A DNA stretch of 64,000 nucleotides, taken from positions 251,975-315,974 of the forward strand of contig JBDXCG010000006.1 of assembly GCA_039980455.1 (NCBI GenBank). Reading direction: 5' to 3'. Position 1 is the stretch's first letter, and the number at the start of each line of letters is the position of its first letter. This stretch comes from CALINF01 sp039980455. GTDB lineage: Bacteria; Pseudomonadota; Gammaproteobacteria; Pseudomonadales; Halieaceae. This document shows positions 9,088 through 15,728 of this stretch, piece after piece. The position numbers and the translations under genes were made by a program. The notes beneath the pieces are model-generated. The model was not told where the DNA came from, did no database searches, and worked only from the letters and a program-made list of their open reading frames with translations.

Positions 9088-9115
9088 TTGCGCAAAATGA
9101 GTCACCCTGTATAAT
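9088..9115 (+). promoter_or_regulatory. Sigma-70 promoter for the 9149-9601 lipoprotein gene
   Basis: TTGCGC at 9088-9093 and a perfect TATAAT at 9110-9115 are spaced by 16 bases. The expected start of transcription is about 25 bases before the lipoprotein ATG. The 280-base gap after gspD otherwise holds no open frame that I can support. Confidence 0.6.
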
Positions 9116-9148
9116 CGCGCGTCATCAAAAAAACGTAGTAAAGACAAT

Positions 9149-9601
9149 ATGTTACCGAGCTACAGTAAGCTAATGAAAACCTCAGGCACCTTAATAGTCG
9201 CCACTGTGCTGGCGCTTTTTATGGTTGGCTGCTCCCAGCCTCAGGAGCTCACGCCTGAGTTGGAAGTACAGCTGCTAGAGCGCGCTGAAGAACGCTGGCG
9301 GTTGATCGTTGCAAAGGACTACGAGGGTGCGTGGGAGCTAATGACACCTAACTACAGAAGAATCTTTCCTAAACACCTGTATCGCAAAAACTTTTCCGAG
9401 ATGTTGGAACGGGAGTTGACAGAGGTGGAAGTGCTCACCTATGATGCCGATGCAGCTGTGGCGAGTGTGGCGGTGCGGGTCATGTCCAAACCTACCAAAT
9501 TTACCTCTTCAGCTTCCAAAGCCATCGGAGCTTTGCCAGCAACCATCCTAGAGCAGTGGATACTGATCGACGGTGTTTGGTGGTACAGCGCTAAGGCATA
9601 A
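9149..9601 (+). CDS. Small lipoprotein, NTF2-like character, function unknown
   Basis: This is a 150-residue exported lipoprotein. The signal helix ends in the lipobox MVGC (about residues 25-28). The mature part begins SQPQELTPELEVQLLERAEERW and continues RLIVAKDYEGAWELMTP with a YRRIF segment. That pattern is common in small NTF2/SnoaL-like periplasmic proteins, so I call the fold tentatively and do not assign a function. An ATG at 9173 is an equally good start. It has its own promoter and lies between the T2SS operon and the abundant secreted protein. Confidence 0.7.
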   Translation: MLPSYSKLMKTSGTLIVATVLALFMVGCSQPQELTPELEVQLLERAEERWRLIVAKDYEGAWELMTPNYRRIFPKHLYRKNFSEMLERELTEVEVLTYDADAAVASVAVRVMSKPTKFTSSASKAIGALPATILEQWILIDGVWWYSAKA

Positions 9602-9615
9602 GTAGTTGTGTGTGG

Positions 9616-9643
9616 TTGACAGCTGGCTGCAGTTAGCAATAAT
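9616..9643 (+). promoter_or_regulatory. Strong sigma-70 promoter of the secreted-protein gene
   Basis: A consensus -35 TTGACA at 9616-9621 and AATAAT (five of six) at 9638-9643 are spaced by 16 bases. About 50 bases of untranslated leader follow before an AGGAG ribosome site at 9687-9691 and the ATG at 9699. Together with the downstream terminator, this makes the gene a strong single-gene unit. Confidence 0.65.
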
Positions 9644-9698
9644 AGCGCTAGCAAATCAAAAAAATTGATTGTGAAGTAAAACATTAGGAGCTCCTATC

Positions 9699-11216
9699 AT
9701 GAGTAACACTTTTAGACCAATGGGCCTAGTCGCAGCAGTTGCTGCCGCGTCTACAGGCTTTGTCGGTTCGACGTCTGCACAAGAGATATCGAACCAAAAT
9801 CTGGGCGATTTGGGTATCGTTCCTTATTACACAACGGCCAACGGTTATGCGACCGGTGTCCACGTAATTAACACTTCTGACTCTACTCAGGTTGTTAAGC
9901 TGCGTCTGCGTCGCGGTAGCGATTCACTGGATGCGCTCGACTTTAACCTGATTCTGTCTCCAAAAGACGAGTGGACTGGTTCTATTCGCTCTGATGAAGC
10001 CGGCGTTTTTGTTGAGACTAGCGATGCATCTTGTACTGCACCTGCTCCCAACGAAGGTGCTAACCGCTTCCGTATGCCTGACACGTTCTCTACTGGCGCT
10101 GAAGAAGGCTACATCGAAGTTATCGGTATGGCAGAAGCTCTCGATGAGCTGCAGCCTATCGCTATCGCAGCTAAGCACAAAGCTGCCGTACCAAACGACT
10201 GTGCCAGTGTTCGAGCTAACTTCTTCCGTGTATCTGATTCCGATTACGGTAACCTCCGAATCAAGGGTGTCCACGACGCTGCTTTGACTTCGAACGGCGC
10301 GGCCACTGATGCATTAGCACAGAGTTCTTACACGCACACTCAAGACGACGCACTTTCTGTTTCGTACTTCTCACGTGACGCTGATGGCGGTCTTGAGTTC
10401 GGTAATAACGCTGTGATGATTCAGGGTTTCTCTCAGGCACCTATGATGACTAACCAAGAAGCATTGCTAACTGTTGACGGCGTGCCTGTATACGATCCGT
10501 TCAACTTTGAGCTGCCTAACTTGGATGGTGGTCCTACTGGAACTGATGGTTCCATCGCTGCACAGCCAGTTCGACTTGGTGGTACGCAAGGTCTGTACGA
10601 CACGGTAGTTCGTCCAGCATTGGGCGCAACGTCTATCATGAACGACTGGTCTAACAACCAGAGCGATTCGTTTAGCGTTAACACTGACTGGGTTGTTACT
10701 ATCCCAGGTCAGTATCTGATGCTTGACCCAATCGGTTATCTGTTGAGCCTGTCTACAGCGAAGCCTTGTGTTGCTAAGACATGTGACGCTCGTGATATTC
10801 CAGTACGTGCAACCATCAAGTTTTACGATCGTGAAGAAACTGCATTCACTCCAGAAGATGGTGATCTGGTTGTCTCTCCAGCGACTTCTATTTCTAACGG
10901 AACGGATCTCAAGTTCGAAGTGAACGTTATCGAGTGGTCTGAGACTGCGGTTCTTGGTAGCCAGTATGCTCAAACATTTGATGTCGAGATTGCTGGCGCT
11001 GCAAATGGATGGGCTGAACTGTCGATTGAATCTTCGCAGGCTAAAGTGCCACAGCAGGTATGGACTCCAGACCCCAATGGTGTCGGTTCTTACACACCTA
11101 GTCCTGTTGTGAATACTCTGCCACCTGCAATTGGTTTCGCAGTTTGGGAACGTAACTTCGGCAACAACGCTGCTGCTAACTATGGCCGTGCGGTAAATCA
11201 TAGCTACGGTTCTTAA
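9699..11216 (+). CDS. Abundant secreted protein of unknown function
   Basis: This is a 505-residue exported protein. A Sec signal (residues 1-27, ending TSA before Q28) precedes a mature, acidic, beta-rich protein with no membrane segment. Near the start it has GIVPYYTTANGYATGVHVIN and later LILSPKDEWTGSI. I recall similar motifs in uncharacterised exported proteins of marine gammaproteobacteria, but cannot name a family. Four cysteines appear in two pairs (C112/C168, and two five residues apart near 357-362), consistent with disulfides. Codon choice (CGT, GGT, GCT, TCT, AAC) is like the groEL gene here and unlike the neighbours, which points to high expression. It has its own strong promoter and terminator. 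With the T2SS upstream and a periplasmic isomerase downstream, it may be a T2SS substrate or surface-layer component; this is inference. Confidence 0.75.
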   Translation: MSNTFRPMGLVAAVAAASTGFVGSTSAQEISNQNLGDLGIVPYYTTANGYATGVHVINTSDSTQVVKLRLRRGSDSLDALDFNLILSPKDEWTGSIRSDEAGVFVETSDASCTAPAPNEGANRFRMPDTFSTGAEEGYIEVIGMAEALDELQPIAIAAKHKAAVPNDCASVRANFFRVSDSDYGNLRIKGVHDAALTSNGAATDALAQSSYTHTQDDALSVSYFSRDADGGLEFGNNAVMIQGFSQAPMMTNQEALLTVDGVPVYDPFNFELPNLDGGPTGTDGSIAAQPVRLGGTQGLYDTVVRPALGATSIMNDWSNNQSDSFSVNTDWVVTIPGQYLMLDPIGYLLSLSTAKPCVAKTCDARDIPVRATIKFYDREETAFTPEDGDLVVSPATSISNGTDLKFEVNVIEWSETAVLGSQYAQTFDVEIAGAANGWAELSIESSQAKVPQQVWTPDPNGVGSYTPSPVVNTLPPAIGFAVWERNFGNNAAANYGRAVNHSYGS

Positions 11217-11249
11217 TTCGTAGCCTGGTTTTCCAAGCAGTAATTAGAA

Positions 11250-11278
11250 CCGACGCCCCTTGGGCGTCGGTTTTTTTT
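11250..11278 (+). terminator. Rho-independent terminator after the secreted-protein gene
   Basis: The arms CCGACGCCC and GGGCGTCGG flank a TT-centred loop and are followed by eight T. It isolates the secreted-protein gene from the downstream isomerase. Confidence 0.92.
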
Positions 11279-11372
11279 CGCCCCAAAATTTCGTGATACC
11301 ATTTCCAAGGAACTTTGTTCAAACTACGTTCTCTTAACTATATCCCCGCAGCAACATTGGAAAAATTTCATC

Positions 11373-12266
11373 GTGAAACTGTTTCTATTAGTACTATTCT
11401 TTACCTCCCTGCAATTGGCCTCCTACGCGAATGCTGATAATTTCGTCGTACAGGATGGCAATACCGGTCTCTCCAGAGACGAGGTTCGACTTATCGTAAG
11501 CTCCTGGACGGCTGAGAAGCAGCAAGCCGCGGCAACCGATGATGCCGCGCTGTACGATCTGCTCAATCAGGCTGTAGCCACCAAGAAGATGGCACAGGAG
11601 GCCGATTTGCTAACACCTGAGAAGGACGGTGATGACTACTGGCGTAAGGAAATGGTCCTTCATAAGTCCATGCAGATGTATATGATGCGGCGGTTCCTCA
11701 ACAATATGGAAATGCCAGATCTGAACGCGCTTGCAGAGGAGCGCTACAAAACGCAGAAGGAAAAATATGCCTGGGTCCCGGAAAAGCGCCAGTCATCGCA
11801 TATTTTGATCGCTTGTGCTCCACCTCAATGCCGTTACGAAACTCGCTCGGACGACATTAAGGCTGTACAGGAAGCCCTGAAAACGCGCTCTTTTGAAGAA
11901 GTGGCGGAATCCATGTCAGAAGACAGGGTAACTGGCAGAAATGGTGGCAAGCTTTCGCTGGCTGTAGGGGTGGCTGACCCCGGAATTGATAAGGCCTATC
12001 GCCAGGCTTTGTTCGACCTTGATACCGTAGGCGAGGTGTCGCCGATTGTTCCCTCTCAGTTCGGGATGCATCTGATTAAACTAGACGCGATCGAACCGGG
12101 TTACTATAAAACCTACGCTCAGGTACGAGATCAAATCGTGAAGGACTTATCTGACGAGTACAAAAAGATGAGAGTGGGTGAGCTCAATGAGAGCTATCGC
12201 TTTACGGACGAAACTCGGATTGATGACGCCGCAATACGAGAAATTCTTGCGCCCTTTAAAGAGTAG
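11373..12266 (+). CDS. Periplasmic parvulin-type peptidyl-prolyl isomerase
   Basis: This is an exported folding factor of the PpiC/SurA/PrsA kind. A Sec signal (about residues 1-21, ending ANA) precedes a helical SurA-like N-terminal region. A parvulin domain follows at about 140-245, with SSHILIA, FEEVAESMSEDRVTGRNGGKL, and QFGMHLIKLD, the usual parvulin landmarks. The 297-residue protein has a single parvulin domain, unlike SurA with two. The start is GTG with a weak ribosome site. It lies between the terminator of the secreted-protein gene and the fusion glycosyltransferase, with only 40 bases to the latter, so the two are probably co-transcribed. It may be a dedicated chaperone for the neighbouring exported protein; this is inference. 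Confidence 0.86.
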   Translation: MKLFLLVLFFTSLQLASYANADNFVVQDGNTGLSRDEVRLIVSSWTAEKQQAAATDDAALYDLLNQAVATKKMAQEADLLTPEKDGDDYWRKEMVLHKSMQMYMMRRFLNNMEMPDLNALAEERYKTQKEKYAWVPEKRQSSHILIACAPPQCRYETRSDDIKAVQEALKTRSFEEVAESMSEDRVTGRNGGKLSLAVGVADPGIDKAYRQALFDLDTVGEVSPIVPSQFGMHLIKLDAIEPGYYKTYAQVRDQIVKDLSDEYKKMRVGELNESYRFTDETRIDDAAIREILAPFKE

Positions 12267-12306
12267 TACGCTTCTATCCGTAGATAATAGGTGAGAGAGC
12301 TAAGCG

Positions 12307-15300
12307 GTGAGCAAGAACGTTGTAGTGCTGGGAATGCACCGCTCGGGCACCTCCATGGTTGCCGGGGCGCTTGTCAAAGCAGGGCTGTATGCAGGCCAGT
12401 CGAGTGACTTGCTGGTTGATCAAGACGACAACCCGCACGGCTTCTGGGAAAGAAACGACGTTGTTGAATTGAATGAGGCGCTGCTTGAATCTGCTAGCGG
12501 CGCTTGGTTTAGTCCGGTCGTTTCGGGTGAGAACCTAGGTGGAAAAACCGACCAGATACATCACATACTCACACAACTCGATAGCCAGAGTCCCTGGCTA
12601 GTTAAAGACCCCCGCATGTTAGTGACATGGCCTGCATGGCAGGCCGCATTGGCCGATGCGATCCCTGTATATGTCTATCGCTCCCCCGCGGCGGTGGCTC
12701 ACTCGCTGTTTAAACGTAACCGATTTCCCCTGCAGCTTGGTTTGGCGTTATGGGAATATTATAACCGCGCCGCGATTGGGATTATTGGCGCGCGGGAGCA
12801 TGTCGCAGTATCGTTCGAACGGTTTGCCGCATCACCAGATAGTGAGGCTGCTCTGTTGGTGTCGCGACTCATAGAGCTGGGCGTTGCCTTAACCGCCGCT
12901 CCCACGTCGGTGTTTGATGACACATTGGGCCAGTCCGGCAAACTATTAGACGAACAGTTTGCATTGTTAATGACTCCTTCACAGCTCGCATTGGCCAGTT
13001 ATTGTGAAGCCCTGTGCGCTGGCGAGCCGCCTGGGCCTATTCCTGTGGAGGATGAAACGCTCGCCCCTCGGCTCAAGGACTTGTCGTCTTTAGTGGAGCC
13101 GTTGTCAGATGCAACTGAGACTCGAGTACGCCTGGATGAGCGCACGCTTGAGCGCGATTCGCTAATTAAGCAGCTGGCGGTAGTCGAATCCGAGCATGTG
13201 TCGCTCACCAAGGCACACAAGAAAGAAAAGAAGACGCACAAAGCGCTGGAAAAGGTGTATCACTCGCTTTCGGATGAGCACACGTCTCTCGCCCATGCAC
13301 ACAAGGATGAAGTTGCCCGGCACAAAGAGGTGCAGAAGAAGGCAGAGTACCTGTTTGAGGTCTCTACAGGCACTTTTCACAAGCTATTGGCGTTTGAGAA
13401 CTCTTCGCTCGGCTCGTTAAGCAGAGGCTTGCGGCGTTTCTATCGGTTGGTAACTTTGCAGCGGGGCAAGAGCACAAGCTATGAAGATGCGCTTGAAGAT
13501 GCCCACGTTCACTTTGAGGAGTTCGAACAGGAAAAGCCAGAGCGACCCCCGAATAAGCTAAACCTTGCGGGTGATGTGGTTCGCTATGTGTTCGAAAACC
13601 CGGCCGGATCTGTACGCAGTTTCAGTATGGCGCGTCTCAAAAGGGCATCGTCGGTTTTCCTGAATTCCAACTCAGATGACCTGAAGGTTTGGATAGATAG
13701 CCGCTTTCCAGATGCTGACGCGGATGGCACTGTATTCGATCCGGCAAGCCTTGACGAGAGCCTCGATTCGCTCGAGCTGGTGTTTCCCGCAGTAGAGCAG
13801 CCACAAGTGTCCATTATCGTGCCGGTTTACAACGACTATAGGGTTACGGTGAACTGCCTCAAAGCGTTGCTCGAGAACACCAGCGATGTTACCTATGAGG
13901 TGATCATTGCTGACGACTGCTCCACTGATCTTACGCAGTCTATTGAGCAGCGAGTGCACAACATTGTCGTTGTGCGCGGTGAAGAAAATTTGCGCTTTTT
14001 GAGAAACTGTAATTCAGCTGCCGCATCAGCGCGTGGTGAAAACCTGCTATTTCTTAATAACGATACGGCGGTCTGCGAGGGGTGGCTGACCTCGATGATG
14101 GAAGTCTTAGAGCGTGACCCCAGTGTCGGTGTTGTCGGCCCCAAGCTACTGTTTGCAGATGGAAAACTACAGGAAGCCGGTGGCATCATGTGGAACGACG
14201 GCTCTGCCTGGAATTTTGGCCGCGCTGACGATCCCGACAAACCACAATACAACTATTTGAAGGAAGTGGACTACGTGTCCGGCGCTTGCTTACTGGTTCG
14301 CGCTGCTCTTTGGCAGGAGATGGGTGGTTTCGATGAGCGCTACGTGCCAGCCTATTACGAAGACGCAGATCTTGCATTCATGGCGCGCGAAAAAGGCTAT
14401 AAGGTCGTCTACCAGCCCGCGGCAAAGGTGTTTCACTTTGAAGGGGTGAGTAACGGCACCGACGTAACCTCCGGAGTAAAGCAATACCAGGTCGCCAATC
14501 AGGAAACCTTTCGGCTGAAGTGGCAGGAGCTTCTGGAAGCGGATCATTTTGCGAATGCCGAGCAAGTGTTTTACGCGCGAGATCGTTCCCGACATAAACG
14601 TACGGTGCTCTTTATCGATCATTACGTACCACATTACGACAAAGACGCTGGATCTCGCTCTACGATGCAATATGTGCAGCTGATGTTGGATATGGGGTAT
14701 CGTGTGCAGTTCATGGGGGCAAATTTTTTCCCTCACAAACCCTACACGGCGATGCTTCAGCAAATGGGTGTTGAAGTGCTTGTGGGTGAGTACATGGCGC
14801 GCAACCTCGACAAATGGTTGAGAGAGAACGCCAGCCACATTGACAACATCTACCTGCACAGGCCGCATGTGGCAGAGCAGTTTCTCGACAGCCTCGAGCG
14901 CATGAATCCCAAACCCAAGATTGTATTTTTCGGTCATGACTTACACTATCTGCGTGTACAACGTGAGTTTGCCTTAAAGGGTGGCGCAGAACTGGAGAAG
15001 GCTGCTCAGCAATGGCAGCGGCGTGAGTTCGCGGTATTCGATCAGGTCGATACCGTGTACTACCCCTCCGAGGTTGAGGTCGCGCAGATCGCCCAGGTGC
15101 GACCTGAGCTTGATGTAAAAGCAATTCCCCTCTACGCCTTGCCACCGATGGAAATACGTGAGTATTTGCCAGAGCAGCGAGCGGGCATTTTGTTTGTGGG
15201 GGGGTTCAATCACCCCCCCAATGTCGACGCCGTATCGTGGTTTGTTGAGCAGGTGATGCCGTTGGTGGCTGCGCAGAACCCTTCTGTGGTGTTGCATGTT

Positions 15301-15714
15301 GTTGGCTCTAACCCAACCGATGCCGTGACTGAGCTTCAGCAGCAGAATGTAAAGGTGTATGGCTATCTAAGTGACGAAGAATTGGATGCACTCTATCGCA
15401 AAGTGCAGCTTGCGGTTGTGCCGTTGCGCTACGGCGCGGGTGTGAAAGGAAAGGTTATTGAAGCTATTCAGCAGCATGTGCCATTGCTCACTACAGCCGT
15501 AGGCGCAGAAGGTATTCCCGACGCAGACGCAGTGATGGAAATTTGCGAATTCCCGCAGGAGTTCGCTGACAAAGTGTTGGCAATCGCAGCGGGAGATTCT
15601 GCCTTACTGAGTAAATTACCGGCCTATCAGTCTTGGTTGGATTCACACTTTAGCGCAAGTCGCGCGGCTCAGATTATCGAACAGGACTTTGGCTCACCGC
15701 TGCGCGATGGGTAG
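12307..15714 (+). CDS. Trimodular sulfotransferase / coiled-coil / GT2 / GT4 fusion protein
   Basis: A 1135-residue multidomain enzyme. Residues 1-250 form a PAPS-type sulfotransferase: GMHRSGTS at 9-16 is the 5'-phosphosulfate loop, and VYRSPAAVAHSL near 118 is the 3'-phosphate segment. Residues about 265-350 are a Lys/Glu/His-rich coiled coil with repeats around AHKKEKKTHK and AHKDEVARHKE. Residues about 500-720 are a GT2 glycosyltransferase, with VSIIVPVYND, ADDCSTD and LFLNNDTAV in place of DxD. Residues about 764-1128 are a GT4-like GT-B domain, with HDLHYLRVQRE, ILFVGGFNHPPN and a C-terminal AGVKGKVIEAI segment. No signal or membrane helix is present, so it should act in the cytoplasm or at the inner face of the membrane. 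It probably builds and sulfates a glycan; acceptor and sugars cannot be read from sequence. The start is GTG after GAGAG. Confidence 0.85.
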   Translation: MSKNVVVLGMHRSGTSMVAGALVKAGLYAGQSSDLLVDQDDNPHGFWERNDVVELNEALLESASGAWFSPVVSGENLGGKTDQIHHILTQLDSQSPWLVKDPRMLVTWPAWQAALADAIPVYVYRSPAAVAHSLFKRNRFPLQLGLALWEYYNRAAIGIIGAREHVAVSFERFAASPDSEAALLVSRLIELGVALTAAPTSVFDDTLGQSGKLLDEQFALLMTPSQLALASYCEALCAGEPPGPIPVEDETLAPRLKDLSSLVEPLSDATETRVRLDERTLERDSLIKQLAVVESEHVSLTKAHKKEKKTHKALEKVYHSLSDEHTSLAHAHKDEVARHKEVQKKAEYLFEVSTGTFHKLLAFENSSLGSLSRGLRRFYRLVTLQRGKSTSYEDALEDAHVHFEEFEQEKPERPPNKLNLAGDVVRYVFENPAGSVRSFSMARLKRASSVFLNSNSDDLKVWIDSRFPDADADGTVFDPASLDESLDSLELVFPAVEQPQVSIIVPVYNDYRVTVNCLKALLENTSDVTYEVIIADDCSTDLTQSIEQRVHNIVVVRGEENLRFLRNCNSAAASARGENLLFLNNDTAVCEGWLTSMMEVLERDPSVGVVGPKLLFADGKLQEAGGIMWNDGSAWNFGRADDPDKPQYNYLKEVDYVSGACLLVRAALWQEMGGFDERYVPAYYEDADLAFMAREKGYKVVYQPAAKVFHFEGVSNGTDVTSGVKQYQVANQETFRLKWQELLEADHFANAEQVFYARDRSRHKRTVLFIDHYVPHYDKDAGSRSTMQYVQLMLDMGYRVQFMGANFFPHKPYTAMLQQMGVEVLVGEYMARNLDKWLRENASHIDNIYLHRPHVAEQFLDSLERMNPKPKIVFFGHDLHYLRVQREFALKGGAELEKAAQQWQRREFAVFDQVDTVYYPSEVEVAQIAQVRPELDVKAIPLYALPPMEIREYLPEQRAGILFVGGFNHPPNVDAVSWFVEQVMPLVAAQNPSVVLHVVGSNPTDAVTELQQQNVKVYGYLSDEELDALYRKVQLAVVPLRYGAGVKGKVIEAIQQHVPLLTTAVGAEGIPDADAVMEICEFPQEFADKVLAIAAGDSALLSKLPAYQSWLDSHFSASRAAQIIEQDFGSPLRDG

Positions 15715-15728
15715 CGTGCCCCCACGCT
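15713..15728. terminator. Weak hairpin between convergent fusion gene and opgB
   Basis: AGCGTG, a CCCC loop and CACGCT form a six-pair stem that spans both stop codons. There is no T-run in either direction, so it would be at best a weak bidirectional end signal. Confidence 0.25.

Noticed and set aside
14290..14937. Antisense open frame of 215 codons within the fusion glycosyltransferase gene
   Set aside because: The opposite strand carries clear GT2/GT4 coding; the antisense product shows no motifs.
15713..15728. Strong bidirectional terminator between the fusion gene and opgB
   Set aside because: Only six pairs and no T-run on either strand; listed only as a weak hairpin.
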